Assembly: GCF_014639435.1 (NCBI RefSeq)
Contig: NZ_BMFZ01000003.1
Location: forward strand, 372,001 to 436,000
Direction of reading: 5' to 3'
Origin: Hafnia psychrotolerans
GTDB taxonomy: Bacteria; Pseudomonadota; Gammaproteobacteria; Enterobacterales; Enterobacteriaceae
DNA: 64,000 bases
The notes under the pieces were generated by a model, which searched no databases, was not told the origin of the DNA, and saw only the letters and a program-made list of their open reading frames with translations. Positions 25,877 through 38,148 of this stretch are shown piece after piece. The translations under genes were made by a program, and so were the position numbers. Each line of letters starts with the position of its first letter. The first letter of the stretch is position 1.

Positions 25877-27130
25877 TTACATATTTGCGATCATTGCATC
25901 ACCAAACTCTGAACATTTCAGTAGTTTAGCGCCTTCCATCTGGCGTTCAAAATCGTACGTCACGGTTTTAGCCGCAATCGCACCTTGCATCGCTTTAACG
26001 ATCAGGTCAGCCGCTTCGAACCATCCCATATGACGCAGCATCATTTCTGCAGAAAGAATAATTGAACCTGGGTTCACTTTATCCTGGCCTGCATACTTCG
26101 GTGCCGTACCGTGGGTGGCTTCGAACAGTGCGCAATCAGAACCGATGTTTGCACCCGGTGCAATACCGATACCGCCAACCTGCGCTGCCAGGGCATCGGA
26201 GATGTAGTCACCGTTTAGGTTCATACAGGCGATAACGTCATATTCGGCCGGACGCAACAAGATCTGTTGCAGGAATGCATCCGCAATCACGTCTTTAATG
26301 ATGATGTCTTTGCCAGTGCCTGGGTTCTTGATTTTAACCCATGGACCGCCGTCGATAAGCTCACCACCAAACTCTTCACGCGCCAACTGGTAACCCCAAT
26401 CTTTGAACGCACCTTCGGTGAACTTCATGATGTTGCCTTTGTGAACCAAAGTCAGGGAATCACGATCGTTAGTAATGGTGTATTCGATGGCAGCACGAAC
26501 CAGACGCTTAGTGCCTTCTTCTGAGCAAGGCTTAATGCCAATGCCGCATTCCTGTGGGAAGCGGATTTTCTTCACGCCCATTTCTTCTTGCAGGAATTTG
26601 ATCAGTTTGTCGGCTTCAGCAGAACCGGCTTTCCATTCGATACCGGCATAGATATCTTCAGAGTTTTCGCGGAAAATCACCATATCGGTGTCTTCAGGAC
26701 GTTTTACCGGGCTTGGTGTTCCGGTGTAATAACGAACAGGACGCAGACAGATATACAGATCAAGCTGTTGGCGCAGGGCAACGTTCAGAGAACGAATACC
26801 GCCACCCACTGGCGTTGTCAGCGGGCCTTTGATGGCAACGCGATAATCGCGAATCAGATTCAGCGTCTCTTCTGGCAACCATACATCTTGACCGTACAAT
26901 TCTACCGATTTTTCACCGGTATAGATTTCCATCCAGGAAATTTTACGTTCGCCGTTGTAGGCTTTTTTAACCGCGGCATCCACAACTTTGATCATGGCAG
27001 GGGTAACGTCAACGCCAATACCGTCGCCTTCGATGAACGGAATAATAGGATTATTAGGAACGATCAGTTTACCCTGGCCATCAACTGTAATCTTTTTACC
27101 TTCCGCCGGAACAACTACTTTGCTTTCCAT
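25877..27130 (-). CDS. icd: NADP-dependent isocitrate dehydrogenase Icd
   Basis: Icd makes 2-oxoglutarate from isocitrate in the TCA cycle. The product has 417 residues (416 in E. coli) from ATG 27130, with GGAGAGG upstream; the frame opens seven codons earlier. It shows the isocitrate-binding loop [10 protein letters not shown] (the Ser is the AceK phosphorylation site), [25 protein letters not shown], and the NADP-binding [11 protein letters not shown]. The C terminus [16 protein letters not shown] is the segment rewritten by icd-specific phages in E. coli; it is intact here. Confidence 0.98.
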   Translation of the reverse strand: MESKVVVPAEGKKITVDGQGKLIVPNNPIIPFIEGDGIGVDVTPAMIKVVDAAVKKAYNGERKISWMEIYTGEKSVELYGQDVWLPEETLNLIRDYRVAIKGPLTTPVGGGIRSLNVALRQQLDLYICLRPVRYYTGTPSPVKRPEDTDMVIFRENSEDIYAGIEWKAGSAEADKLIKFLQEEMGVKKIRFPQECGIGIKPCSEEGTKRLVRAAIEYTITNDRDSLTLVHKGNIMKFTEGAFKDWGYQLAREEFGGELIDGGPWVKIKNPGTGKDIIIKDVIADAFLQQILLRPAEYDVIACMNLNGDYISDALAAQVGGIGIAPGANIGSDCALFEATHGTAPKYAGQDKVNPGSIILSAEMMLRHMGWFEAADLIVKAMQGAIAAKTVTYDFERQMEGAKLLKCSEFGDAMIANM

Positions 27131-27228
27131 TAACCTCTCCTTCGAGCGCATTTTTGTTAAAAATTTGTAAGATGCGGATCGATATTACTTGAATAATGTC
27201 CGCTCGCCAATCTGAAACCGTTTTCACG

Positions 27229-27234
27229 TATAAT
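27229..27234 (+). promoter_or_regulatory. -10 box in the icd-rluE divergent gap
   Basis: A perfect TATAAT lies 23 bases before the rluE start. No clear -35 box at the usual distance was found, so this is tentative. Confidence 0.4.
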
Positions 27235-27256
27235 GCGCTAATTCTCTCTGACTTCA

Positions 27257-27889
27257 ATGCCTATGAAACCGATCTCTTTTAAAAATCACCACGTTAACCG
27301 TTTCAGCAAGCGGCCTGACTGGGTGCGGCCAGCACAAAATGCCCCGCGCAAACTGGTGCTATTCAATAAGCCGTTTGACGTGCTGCCGCAGTTTACCGAC
27401 CAAGCAGGCCGCGCTACGCTCAAAGACTACATCTCATTAACAGACATTTACGCCGCAGGCCGCCTTGATCGAGACAGCGAAGGTTTACTGGTGCTGACTA
27501 ACGATGGCAAACTGCAGGCGGCGTTAACTCAACCAGGCAAACGCACCGGCAAAGTTTATTTTGTACAGGTAGAGGGCGTACCGGATGATATTGTCATCAA
27601 CGCATTACGTACCGGCGTTGAGTTAAAAGATGGCAAAACCTTACCGGCAGGCGTGGAAATGGTTGAGGAACCGCAGTGGCTTTGGCCGCGAAATCCACCT
27701 ATCCGCGAGCGAAGAAACATACCGACCGCTTGGCTGAAAATCACACTATATGAAGGCCGTAACCGGCAGGTTCGTCGTATGACTGCCCACCAGGGCTTTC
27801 CGACCTTACGGCTTATCCGCTTCAGCATGGGTGAATATTCGCTCGGTGATTTACAACCCGGTCAATGGAAGGAGATCTCAAATGTTTAA
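27257..27889 (+). CDS. rluE: 23S rRNA pseudouridine(2457) synthase RluE
   Basis: The product has 210 residues (217 in E. coli). The RsuA/RluB/E/F catalytic motif [11 protein letters not shown] contains the essential Asp. Also present are [14 protein letters not shown] and [10 protein letters not shown]. There is no S4 domain, as expected for RluE. It modifies U2457 of 23S rRNA. An eight-base overlap joins it to nudJ. Confidence 0.95.
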   Translation: MPMKPISFKNHHVNRFSKRPDWVRPAQNAPRKLVLFNKPFDVLPQFTDQAGRATLKDYISLTDIYAAGRLDRDSEGLLVLTNDGKLQAALTQPGKRTGKVYFVQVEGVPDDIVINALRTGVELKDGKTLPAGVEMVEEPQWLWPRNPPIRERRNIPTAWLKITLYEGRNRQVRRMTAHQGFPTLRLIRFSMGEYSLGDLQPGQWKEISNV

Positions 27890-28328
27890 ACCGCATGTAA
27901 CCGTCGCCTGCGTTGTGCAGTCGCAAGGGCAATTTCTGATTGTCGAAGAAACCGTCAATGGCAAAGTAACCTGGAATCAGCCTGCCGGTCATCTTGAAGC
28001 CGATGAAACCCTGTTCAGCGCCGCAAAGCGCGAATTGTATGAAGAAACCGGTATTCATGCCGAACCGCAATCCTTTCTTAAATTGCATCAGTGGCAGGCA
28101 CCGGACGGCACGCCTTTCCTGCGATTCTCATTTGTGATCGACCTGGACCGACAACCGGCCACGGAACCTCAGGACAGCGACATCGATCGCTGCGTCTGGG
28201 CCAGCGCCGAAGAGATCATTGGCTCTACAGCGCTGCGTTCACCGCTGGTGAGCGAAAGTATCCGCTGTTACCAGCAAGCTCCACGCTACCCGCTCGATCT
28301 ACTGGCCAACTTCAACTTACCAGAATAG
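27882..28328 (+). CDS. nudJ: Nudix phosphatase NudJ (YmfB)
   Basis: The product has 148 residues (153 in E. coli). The Nudix box is complete: [23 protein letters not shown]. The E. coli enzyme releases phosphate from thiamine pyrimidine pyrophosphate and nucleoside triphosphates. The start (27882) lies inside the end of rluE with GGAGAT upstream, so the two are translationally coupled. Confidence 0.94.
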   Translation: MFKPHVTVACVVQSQGQFLIVEETVNGKVTWNQPAGHLEADETLFSAAKRELYEETGIHAEPQSFLKLHQWQAPDGTPFLRFSFVIDLDRQPATEPQDSDIDRCVWASAEEIIGSTALRSPLVSESIRCYQQAPRYPLDLLANFNLPE

Positions 28329-28554
28329 TCTGCCCCAATGACGGGCTGCGCCAATCAACGGTGCAGCCCGCCGCCCGACGTGATAAAATTCTGCGCTTAC
28401 TTTTTTATACGAAGTAAAGCACTAACAACGCTGTCCGGTCCGGAGTGGCTTTTTTGTTGCGCGCGGCCTTCATCCTCGTGTGACTTTCTGGTTTTGAAAC
28501 GCCAGTCAAAAGCGCCACCTGCCGGGCAATTCACTCATGTTTTTCGGGACTATT

Positions 28555-29661
28555 ATGTCTGACAACAGCCAGAAAAAAGTGATCGTCGGGATGTCCGGCG
28601 GTGTCGACTCCTCCGTTTCGGCCTATTTGCTACAGCGGCAAGGCTATCAGGTGGAGGGCCTCTTCATGAAAAATTGGGAAGAGGACGACAACGAAGAGTA
28701 TTGCACCGCTGCCACCGATCTCGCCGATGCGCAGGCAGTGTGCGACAAGCTGGGCATCAAATTGCACACCGTGAACTTTGCGGCGGAATATTGGGACAAC
28801 GTGTTCGAATTATTCCTCGAAGAGTACAAAGCGGGACGTACGCCAAACCCAGATATTCTGTGCAACAAAGAAATTAAATTCAAAGCCTTCCTCGAGTTTG
28901 CCGCAGAAGACTTGGGCGCAGATTTTATTGCGACCGGGCACTATGTCCGGCGTAAAGATTTTGACGGCATCAGCCACTTACTGCGTGGTACTGACGGCAA
29001 TAAAGATCAGAGCTACTTCCTCTATACGCTGGGGAGCGCGCAAATCGCACAAAGCCTTTTCCCAGTGGGAGAACTGGAAAAGCCCGAAGTTCGCCGAATT
29101 GCCGAAGAGTTGGATCTCATCACGGCCAAAAAGAAAGACTCCACTGGCATCTGTTTTATCGGTGAGCGCAAATTCAAAGACTTCCTGAGCCGTTACTTGC
29201 CGGCACAACCTGGCCCGATTAAGAGTGTCGATGGCCAGGACATGGGACAGCATCAGGGCCTGATGTACCACACGCTCGGGCAGCGCAAAGGTCTGGGTAT
29301 CGGTGGGCAAAAAGATGGCGGAGAAGACCCTTGGTACGTCGTCGACAAGGACGTGGCAAATAACACTCTTTACGTTGCTCAGGGAGGCGAACATCCTCGC
29401 CTGATGTCGGTCGGTCTGATCGCCCAGCAATTGCACTGGGTGGACCGCAAACCCATCGCCGAACCCTTTACATGCGTTGTGAAGACACGTTATCGCCAGC
29501 AGGATATAGCCTGCACGGTCACACCGCTGGGTGAAGACCGTATCGACGTACGCTTTGACACGCCAGTCGCAGCGGTGACGCCGGGACAATCTGCGGTGTT
29601 TTACATCGGTGAAATTTGCCTCGGTGGTGGCATCATCGAACAGCGCCACCCACTGATTTAG
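28555..29661 (+). CDS. mnmA: tRNA-specific 2-thiouridylase MnmA
   Basis: MnmA puts the 2-thio group on U34 of tRNA Lys, Glu and Gln. The product has 368 residues, the E. coli length, from ATG 28555 (an in-frame ATG at 28537 is an alternative). It has the PP-loop [12 protein letters not shown], the catalytic pair Cys (in [13 protein letters not shown]) and Cys (in [12 protein letters not shown]), and GLGIGG. The first gene of a set leading into hflD and purB. Confidence 0.97.
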   Translation: MSDNSQKKVIVGMSGGVDSSVSAYLLQRQGYQVEGLFMKNWEEDDNEEYCTAATDLADAQAVCDKLGIKLHTVNFAAEYWDNVFELFLEEYKAGRTPNPDILCNKEIKFKAFLEFAAEDLGADFIATGHYVRRKDFDGISHLLRGTDGNKDQSYFLYTLGSAQIAQSLFPVGELEKPEVRRIAEELDLITAKKKDSTGICFIGERKFKDFLSRYLPAQPGPIKSVDGQDMGQHQGLMYHTLGQRKGLGIGGQKDGGEDPWYVVDKDVANNTLYVAQGGEHPRLMSVGLIAQQLHWVDRKPIAEPFTCVVKTRYRQQDIACTVTPLGEDRIDVRFDTPVAAVTPGQSAVFYIGEICLGGGIIEQRHPLI

Positions 29662-29723
29662 GATAAGTCGAACCTATCCCCGACATCATGGGTATTGTGC
29701 AGCAAGGCAGCAATCGAAAGTGT

Positions 29724-29755
29724 CCCGAATCGCTGGCATCAGTCAGCGATTCGGG
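29724..29755. repeat. Perfect 12-bp inverted repeat between mnmA and hflD
   Basis: CCCGAATCGCTG and CAGCGATTCGGG surround an eight-base loop, 62 bases after mnmA. There is no T tract. It may stabilise the mnmA 3' end or act as a weak terminator. Confidence 0.6.
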
Positions 29756-29913
29756 CGTCCAGATGTAGCTAACGCGGTATCAGCACCAAGTACGACGGGG
29801 ATCTGGGTTTAATCTGTGGTTTATGGCATTATCTGTCGCCTCAGATTCGGCTGGCGGACGCTTAATTTGTTACCGTGTCGGTTGCTGTCCGAATAACGCT
29901 TACAGGAGTAAAC

Positions 29914-31931
<2,018 letters not shown>

Positions 31932-31942
31932 GTTTTTGCAAA

Positions 31943-31982
31943 CTCGCATATCAGGTAACCTGATGGTCGCGTGATATGCGAG
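31943..31982. repeat. Nested inverted repeats after purB
   Basis: The outer 11-bp arms CTCGCATATCA and TGATATGCGAG enclose, and partly overlap, an inner palindrome TCAGG-TAA-CCTGA. The two stems exclude each other partly. No T tract. Confidence 0.55.
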
Positions 31983-32051
31983 CTAGTCAACGGTAATAAA
32001 AGGACTTATTGGTGGTTGACGCCCTATATTCACCGCGCTGAGATTTCTCGT

Positions 32052-32093
32052 TAACGAAAAACCCCGCCATTGATATCGCGGGGTTTTTCGTTA
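32052..32093. terminator. Strong 16-bp terminator after purB
   Basis: TAACGAAAAACCCCGC and GCGGGGTTTTTCGTTA pair perfectly around ten bases. The internal GC core and T5 make it a factor-independent terminator separating purB from phoPQ. Confidence 0.93.
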
Positions 32094-32250
32094 CATCTAA
32101 CGATGCCGCTCGCCTCGATCACACTCAAAAAAATATAATCACTTTTTTAGATTATAAAAATGAAGTCTGGGGTTGCTCATTCACGAGTAGGTCGCCTTAG
32201 CATGACGCCTAATACTCTCACTTACATTTTCTATGACTCATTAGTAAGAC

Positions 32251-32267
32251 CGTTTATACTTCGTTTA
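32251..32267 (+). promoter_or_regulatory. PhoP box of the phoPQ promoter
   Basis: CGTTTA-TACTT-CGTTTA is a direct repeat with 11-base period, the PhoP-box layout, 121 bases before phoP. A third GTTTA lies about two helical turns downstream (32284-32288), next to a possible -10 (TTATCT, 32286-32291, with an upstream TG). Autoregulation of phoP is known in enterics. Confidence 0.7.
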
Positions 32268-32387
32268 GCCTACATTTCAGAGTGTTTATCTGGTGTTGAA
32301 GTAAACCATTCTAAATGCGTTAAAGTTGTCCCGACATTATTTATAGAAATTGGTCAGGGTTCTGTCCTGCTTAAACAAGGAGTTACT

Positions 32388-33062
32388 ATGCGAATTCTGG
32401 TTGTCGAAGACAATGCGCTGTTACGTCATCACCTATCAGTACAAATGCGTGAGATGGGCCATCAGGTCGATGCGGCAGAAGACGCCAAAGAAGCTGACTA
32501 TTTTTTACACGAAAATACGCCAGATATTGCTATTGTTGACCTCGGCTTGCCGGGTGAAGATGGTCTGAGTTTGATCCAACGCTGGCGCAGTCATCAGGTG
32601 AAATTGCCAATCCTGGTTTTGACCGCTCGCGAAAGCTGGCAGGACAAAGTCGCGGTGTTGGAAGCCGGTGCCGATGATTACGTCACCAAACCTTTCCATC
32701 TGGAAGAGGTGTTGGCGCGAATCCAGGCACTGATGCGACGCAACAGCGGTTTGGCTTCACAGGTTATCACTATGGCGCCTTTCCAGATTGACCTTTCCCG
32801 CCGCGAAATTACCGTTAACGAACACCCGGTAAAGCTAACCGCTTTTGAATACACGATCATTGAAACACTGATCCGCAATGCGGGCAAAGTCGTCAGTAAA
32901 GATTCGCTGATGCTGCAACTTTATCCTGATGCCGAACTCCGTGAGAGCCACACCGTTGATGTCCTCATGGGGCGACTACGCAAGAAATTGCAGGCCGAGT
33001 ATCCGGCTGATGTGATAACGACAGTGCGAGGCCAAGGCTATCGTTTCGACCTTCGACCGTAA
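32388..33062 (+). CDS. phoP: Response regulator PhoP
   Basis: OmpR-family regulator of low Mg2+, acid and antimicrobial peptide responses. The product has 224 residues (223 in E. coli) from ATG 32388 behind AAGGAG. The receiver domain has the acidic pair in VVEDN, phospho-acceptor Asp in [12 protein letters not shown], and LVLTARES and YVTKPFH. The C-terminal winged helix (about 127-222) has the recognition region [15 protein letters not shown] and RGQGYRF. The gap to phoQ is 20 bases. Confidence 0.98.
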   Translation: MRILVVEDNALLRHHLSVQMREMGHQVDAAEDAKEADYFLHENTPDIAIVDLGLPGEDGLSLIQRWRSHQVKLPILVLTARESWQDKVAVLEAGADDYVTKPFHLEEVLARIQALMRRNSGLASQVITMAPFQIDLSRREITVNEHPVKLTAFEYTIIETLIRNAGKVVSKDSLMLQLYPDAELRESHTVDVLMGRLRKKLQAEYPADVITTVRGQGYRFDLRP

Positions 33063-33082
33063 TGCTTACTGACGACTAGCTA

Positions 33083-34537
33083 ATGAGATTTCGCAACAAT
33101 AAACCCTTCTCGCTCCGTTCGCGCTATATGGTGGCCACTGCTGCCGTGGTTCTTGCGCTGTCACTTGCTTATGGGCTAGTGGCCGTTGTTGGCTACATGG
33201 TCAGTTTTGACAAAACCTCTTACCGTTTGCTGCGCGGTGAAAGTAATCTTTTTTGCAGTCTCGCTCAGTGGCACGATAATAAGCTAACTATCAACGTTCC
33301 GCCGGAGCTAGACCTCAACTCCCCCACATTGGTCTTTATCTATGACGATAAAGGCAATCTGTTATGGGAGGAGCGCCATGTAGCCGAACTCGAAGCGCGC
33401 ATAGACAAATCATGGATGAATAAACCCGGTTTTTATGAACTGGATACCGACACTCGAGTCAGTAGTGAAGTGGTCGGTAATAACCCCAAAGCTCAGGATG
33501 AGATAAAAACCTATGATGACACGGACGCTAACGCGATGACTCACTCCGTCGCAGTCAATAGTTACGCCATGACCGACCGGTTGCCGGCGCTGAATATTGT
33601 GGTGGTCGATACTATTCCGCAGGAACTACAACGCTCGGATATGGTATGGGAGTGGTTTAGCTATGTCTTGCTCGCCAATCTGTTGCTTGTCGTGCCGCTA
33701 TTATGGCTGGCGGCGTACTGGAGCCTGCGGCCTATTAAAACCCTAATCCGCCAGGTGGCTGAACTGGAAACCCACGAACGTGAAGCGTTGGACGAGAATC
33801 CGCCGCGTGAGCTTAAAGGGCTGGTACGCAACCTTAACACCCTGCTACAAGGCGAGCGTGAGCGCAATGATCGCTACCGTACTACGCTTGCCGATCTGAC
33901 CCACAGCCTGAAAACACCGCTCGCGGTTTTGCAGTCAACCCTGCGCTCCCTTCGTAGTAGCAAACAGATGACCATCGAGGAAGCCGAGCCGGTGATGCTT
34001 GAACAGATCAGTCGGATCTCGCAGCAGATTGGCTACTACCTACACCGTGCTACGCTGAGATCCGAACACACCATTCAAATCCGCGAAGTGCACTCTGTTC
34101 CTCCGCTGCTCGATAGCCTGTGCTTTGCGTTGAATAAAGTGTATCAGCGTAAAGGTGTGGTGCTGACGCTCGATATCTCGCCAGAAATTACGTTTATTGG
34201 CGAGAAAAATGACTTTATCGAGGTCATGGGCAACGTTATCGACAACGCATGCAAATACTGTCTGGAGTTCGTCGAAATCAGCGCAGTGCACGCAGAAGAA
34301 CAATTGGTCATCTTGATCGAGGATGATGGTCCTGGCATTCCGGAGAGCAAGCGCACCATGATTTTCCAACGCGGCCAGCGAGCCGATACACTGCGCCCAG
34401 GCCAGGGGTTGGGCCTCTCGTTAGCCAGTGAAATTATCGAACATTATGACGGCGAAATTATCATCGGTGAAAGCTCGCTGGGTGGCACCAGTATGCGCGT
34501 GTGTTTCGGCCGGCAGCACGATGTCGACATTGATTAA
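33083..34537 (+). CDS. phoQ: Sensor histidine kinase PhoQ
   Basis: The product has 484 residues (486 in E. coli). The first membrane helix is about 18-40, then a periplasmic PAS-like sensor (about 44-190), a second helix (about 194-214), HAMP, the H-box [14 protein letters not shown] (His274), the N-box [10 protein letters not shown], and DDGPGIP and GLGLSLA ATP-binding boxes. The membrane-facing acidic cluster that is EDDDDAE in E. coli reads YDDTDANA (144-151), with fewer acids. The MgrB inhibitor of this kinase is encoded at 18954. Confidence 0.97.
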   Translation: MRFRNNKPFSLRSRYMVATAAVVLALSLAYGLVAVVGYMVSFDKTSYRLLRGESNLFCSLAQWHDNKLTINVPPELDLNSPTLVFIYDDKGNLLWEERHVAELEARIDKSWMNKPGFYELDTDTRVSSEVVGNNPKAQDEIKTYDDTDANAMTHSVAVNSYAMTDRLPALNIVVVDTIPQELQRSDMVWEWFSYVLLANLLLVVPLLWLAAYWSLRPIKTLIRQVAELETHEREALDENPPRELKGLVRNLNTLLQGERERNDRYRTTLADLTHSLKTPLAVLQSTLRSLRSSKQMTIEEAEPVMLEQISRISQQIGYYLHRATLRSEHTIQIREVHSVPPLLDSLCFALNKVYQRKGVVLTLDISPEITFIGEKNDFIEVMGNVIDNACKYCLEFVEISAVHAEEQLVILIEDDGPGIPESKRTMIFQRGQRADTLRPGQGLGLSLASEIIEHYDGEIIIGESSLGGTSMRVCFGRQHDVDID

Positions 34538-34667
34538 CAAAAATTCACGTCGCTGTAACCGCATGCATCACCGGTAAATGAAATTTGCTGGTGATTGCCC
34601 AATGCAGCAACTTCACCTTCCGTTATAATCTTCCCCAGACATCTCTTTCACGCCATGGAATATATTT

Positions 34668-35789
34668 ATGGATTATCAACTCGACTTAGACTGGACCGAC
34701 TTTTTACAGCGTTATTGGCAAAAGCGTCCTGTCGTTCTTAAGCGTGGCTTCAAAAATTTTGTCGACCCGATATCTCCAGATGAACTGGCTGGATTGGCGA
34801 TGGAAAACGAAGTCGACAGCCGTCTGGTCAGTCATCAGGACGGGCACTGGCAAGTCAGCCATGGTCCCTTCGAGAGTTATGATCATTTGGGTGAGAACAA
34901 CTGGTCTATTCTGGTCCAGGCCGTCGATCACTGGCACGAGCCCTCTTCTCATTTGATGCATCCTTTCCGCCATATTCCTGACTGGCGCATGGACGATTTG
35001 ATGATCTCTTACTCTGTGCCCGGCGGCGGCGTTGGTCCTCATCTTGATCAGTACGACGTATTCATCATTCAGGGAACCGGCCGCCGTCGCTGGCGCGTAG
35101 GTGAGAAAGTCCCGATGAAACAGCACAGCCCACACCCAGATTTACTGCAAGTCCCACCGTTCGATGCCATCATTGACGAAGAGCTGGAGCCGGGAGACAT
35201 CATCTATATTCCACCAGGTTTCCCTCACGAAGGCTATTCGCTGGAAAGCTCGCTGAATTACTCGGTTGGTTTCCGTGCGCCCAACACGCGTGAGATGGTG
35301 AGCGGCTATGCTGATTATATTCTGGCCCGCGAACTTGGTAGCAAACGTTATGGTGACCCGGAACTGGTCGAACGTGAGCATCCGGCGCTTGTGTTACCGG
35401 AAGAACTCGACAGCATGCGTAGCATGATGCTGGAATTAGTCGGAAGTCCTGAGCACTTTAACAGCTGGTTTGGCGAATTTATTTCTCAGTCACGTCATGA
35501 ACTGGATCTGGCACCACCGGAGCCACCGTATCAGGCAGGTGAAATCTATGAACTGATGGAGTCCGGTGAATCACTTCAACGTCTCTGCGGCTTGCGCGTA
35601 TTGCGCGTTGGCGATGTCTGCTATGTCAATGGTGAAGCGATGACCACCGATCATCAAGACGCCGCTGATGCGCTGACCCGTCATTTGACGGTGACTCGTG
35701 AAATGCTGGGTGATGCATTGGAAGACCCGTCTTTCCTGGCACTACTCTCTGCCCTAGTCAACAGCGGTTACTGGTACTTCAACGACTAA
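34668..35789 (+). CDS. roxA: Ribosomal protein uL16 3-hydroxylase RoxA (YcfD)
   Basis: This JmjC-type 2-oxoglutarate/Fe(II) oxygenase hydroxylates Arg81 of ribosomal protein L16. The product has 373 residues, the E. coli length. The iron triad is visible: His125 and Asp127 in GPHLDQYDVF and His187 in PPGFPHEGYS. The C-terminal winged-helix region follows. It lies between phoQ and pepT, with a shared terminator to the convergent pepT. Confidence 0.96.
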   Translation: MDYQLDLDWTDFLQRYWQKRPVVLKRGFKNFVDPISPDELAGLAMENEVDSRLVSHQDGHWQVSHGPFESYDHLGENNWSILVQAVDHWHEPSSHLMHPFRHIPDWRMDDLMISYSVPGGGVGPHLDQYDVFIIQGTGRRRWRVGEKVPMKQHSPHPDLLQVPPFDAIIDEELEPGDIIYIPPGFPHEGYSLESSLNYSVGFRAPNTREMVSGYADYILARELGSKRYGDPELVEREHPALVLPEELDSMRSMMLELVGSPEHFNSWFGEFISQSRHELDLAPPEPPYQAGEIYELMESGESLQRLCGLRVLRVGDVCYVNGEAMTTDHQDAADALTRHLTVTREMLGDALEDPSFLALLSALVNSGYWYFND

Positions 35790-35810
35790 TCCCATTACCG
35801 CAGTAAAAGA

Positions 35811-35846
35811 AAAGGGTGCATTTTGTTATAAAATGCACCCTTTCTT
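35811..35846. terminator. Bidirectional terminator between roxA and pepT
   Basis: AAAGGGTGCATTTT and AAAATGCACCCTTT form a perfect 14-bp stem around five bases, between convergent genes. Confidence 0.88.
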
Positions 35847-35881
35847 TAAAATTTGCTTATCCCCATCGGCCTGACACAGAA

Positions 35882-37117
35882 TCAGTGCTTAGCCGCGCGT
35901 TGAGCCGTCAGTTCGGCAATACGCATGATCACCGCTGCCGCTTTTTCCATTCCCTCTAGGGTGACAAACTCGTGCTTGCCGTGGAAGTTGTAGCCGCCAG
36001 TGAAAATGTTCGGGCAAGGTAAACCACGAAATGAGAGCTGCGCGCCATCCGTGCCACCGCGGATCGGTTTCATCAGCGGTTCTATGCCACAGGCCAGCAT
36101 CGCCTGCCTGGCAATCTCAATGATGTGCGGATGTTTTGCGACGTTGTCATGCATATTGTAATAATGATCGTCGAGCGTCACTTCGATATAACAATCTCGG
36201 TGCAATCCTTTGCCGACGACATGGGCAACATCAATAATTTTTTGCTTACGCGCTTCGAAATGGGTTTTATCAAAATCGCGGATGATGTAGTGCATTTCCG
36301 CACGCTCTACCGAACCCTTCATCGAGGTCAGATGATAAAAACCTTCATAACCTTCGGTGGTTTCCGGCGTTTCATCCGCGGGTAATTCACTATGAAAACG
36401 GGCTGCCAGCGACAGCGCATTGACCATCACGCCTTTAGCACTTCCCGGATGCACATTGTTTCCGACAATCTTGATGGTCGCGGAAGCGGCATTGAAATTC
36501 TCAAACTCAAGTTCACCTACGCCGCCGCCATCGACGGTGTAGGCCCATTCTGCGCCAAACGCCGGGATATCAAAGGATTGTGCTCCTTTCCCTATCTCCT
36601 CGTCAGGGGTAAATGCCACCCGCAACGGGCCGTGGGGCCGGTTACTGTTTTTAAGTCTGACCATTGCGGTGACAATCGCGGCGATACCGGCTTTGTCATC
36701 AGCACCGAGTAGTGTCTTACCATCGGTGGTGATCAGCGTCTGGCCGAGCAACTGATGCAGCACCGGAAACATAACGGGAGATAATATTTCGTCGCCGTTA
36801 CCCAGCGCGATATCACCACCGCGGTAATTCTCGACGATCTGCGGGTTGACGTGTTTAGCGGTAAAGTCCGGCGCCGTATCCAGATGAGAAATGAAACCAA
36901 TGGTCGGGACTTGCCAGGCGACGTTGCCAGGTAATGTACCCATTACGCATCCCTTATCGTTAAGCGTAACCTGGTCGAAACCCAGCTCAATCAGTTCATT
37001 ACGTAATTCACGCGCCAGCTTCATTTGCCCGTCGGTGCTGGGAGTTTGCCTGACATTGGCTTTCGATTGGGTATCAAATGAGACGTAGTAGAAGAAACGA
37101 TCGAGCAACTTATCCAT
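35882..37117 (-). CDS. pepT: Peptidase T (tripeptidase) PepT
   Basis: This M20-family zinc aminopeptidase releases the N-terminal residue of tripeptides. The product has 411 residues (408 in E. coli). Metal ligands are seen in [10 protein letters not shown] (His, Asp), [11 protein letters not shown] (bridging Asp), [11 protein letters not shown] (catalytic Glu pair), [10 protein letters not shown] and late NFHGKHEF. In E. coli pepT is induced by FNR in anaerobiosis; no clear FNR box was looked for beyond the short upstream gap. Confidence 0.97.
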   Translation of the reverse strand: MDKLLDRFFYYVSFDTQSKANVRQTPSTDGQMKLARELRNELIELGFDQVTLNDKGCVMGTLPGNVAWQVPTIGFISHLDTAPDFTAKHVNPQIVENYRGGDIALGNGDEILSPVMFPVLHQLLGQTLITTDGKTLLGADDKAGIAAIVTAMVRLKNSNRPHGPLRVAFTPDEEIGKGAQSFDIPAFGAEWAYTVDGGGVGELEFENFNAASATIKIVGNNVHPGSAKGVMVNALSLAARFHSELPADETPETTEGYEGFYHLTSMKGSVERAEMHYIIRDFDKTHFEARKQKIIDVAHVVGKGLHRDCYIEVTLDDHYYNMHDNVAKHPHIIEIARQAMLACGIEPLMKPIRGGTDGAQLSFRGLPCPNIFTGGYNFHGKHEFVTLEGMEKAAAVIMRIAELTAQRAAKH

Positions 37118-37267
37118 AATTAGTTATCCTCTGGCAACTGACTTTTATTATGCGCAGCATGAATACCGCGCATATTGCGTCAGGTCAGTTTTCTCCGCGT
37201 TTAGTCACCAAAGTGTTCTGAACGGGGACAATTTTTGCGGGATATTGCCAAAAGAGGAAAATAGACG

Positions 37268-37293
37268 AAAAAAGAGCCCGGCTAGTGCCAGGC
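37268..37293 (-). terminator. Terminator overlapping the cobB stop codon
   Basis: On the minus strand, GCCTGGC-ACTA-GCCGGGC (one wobble) is followed by TCTTTTTT. The cobB TAG lies in the loop, and the last sense codons form the left arm. Confidence 0.75.
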
Positions 37294-38112
37294 ATTATCT
37301 TCTTTGGTCAAAAAAGCGTGAATAAAGTCGGGGACAACCTGACTGGCAAGGCCGTACACCTTCTCGTCAAATTCACTTTCGACCTGGCTTGGCTCGAGGT
37401 TCAGCTCAATAGTAAAAGCGTTCCCCTGACGCGCTTCATGGACAAAACCGGCTGCCGGGTAGACATGCCCCGACGTGCCAATAGCAATAAAGAAATCGGC
37501 TTTCTCCAACGCCTGATAAATGTCATCCATACCAATTGGCATTTCACCAAACCATACAATATGCGGGCGTAACGCCGCAGGGAATTGGCAACAGTGGCAT
37601 TTATCGTCAATACTCAGGTCGCCCGGCCAGTCAAACACCTGACCGGATTGAGTACAGCGCACTTTCAGCAATTCGCCATGCATATGAATCACGCGTTTAT
37701 TGCCCGCACGCTCATGTAAATTGTCAATGTTTTGCGTCACCAGCATAAAGTTGTCACCCAGTGCATCTTCGAGCACTGCCAGCGCTTTATGAGCTGCATT
37801 CGGCTGGATCTCCGGCTGTTGCAACTGCTGACGGCGGGCGTTGTAAAACGTCTGTACCAGCTCAGGATCGCGTCGATATCCTTCCGGCGTTGCTACATCT
37901 TCAACCTTATGCTCTTCCCATAATCCATCAGCAGCGCGAAAGGTGCGGATACCGGACTCAGCAGAGATCCCGGCACCGGTCAGCACGACCACAAAAGGTC
38001 TTTTTAGTGATGCTGCAGCCATATTGTCGCGATGAAAAATGCTTGAGCGAAAACGTTGGTGCCGTATGCGCTTATTTTTACGAAACCGACACAAACGATG
38101 GCGTGTGCGCAT
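37282..38112 (-). CDS. cobB: NAD-dependent protein deacylase CobB
   Basis: This sirtuin removes acetyl and succinyl groups from lysines, for example of acetyl-CoA synthetase. The product has 276 residues (279 for the long E. coli form), including the same basic N-terminal extension ([18 protein letters not shown]). It has the NAD motifs [33 protein letters not shown] with the catalytic His, the zinc Cys pairs (VRC, CHCC) and [18 protein letters not shown] lies before ATG 38112. A short form would start near the [10 protein letters not shown] segment. Confidence 0.96.
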   Translation of the reverse strand: MRTRHRLCRFRKNKRIRHQRFRSSIFHRDNMAAASLKRPFVVVLTGAGISAESGIRTFRAADGLWEEHKVEDVATPEGYRRDPELVQTFYNARRQQLQQPEIQPNAAHKALAVLEDALGDNFMLVTQNIDNLHERAGNKRVIHMHGELLKVRCTQSGQVFDWPGDLSIDDKCHCCQFPAALRPHIVWFGEMPIGMDDIYQALEKADFFIAIGTSGHVYPAAGFVHEARQGNAFTIELNLEPSQVESEFDEKVYGLASQVVPDFIHAFLTKEDNAWH

Positions 38113-38148
38113 AAGTGCTCCTGCTTTTTTACAAGTCTGTTAAAGGTT

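Noticed and set aside
26588-27133. 181-codon plus-strand frame across icd
   Set aside because: Antisense shadow of icd; repetitive aromatic composition without domain pattern.
28978-29649. 223-codon minus-strand frame inside mnmA
   Set aside because: mnmA is certain and the antisense frame has no recognisable feature.
32134-32156. TATAATC/GATTATA inverted repeat before phoP
   Set aside because: AT-rich 7-bp arms of this kind are common by chance in such sequence; not assigned to a regulator.
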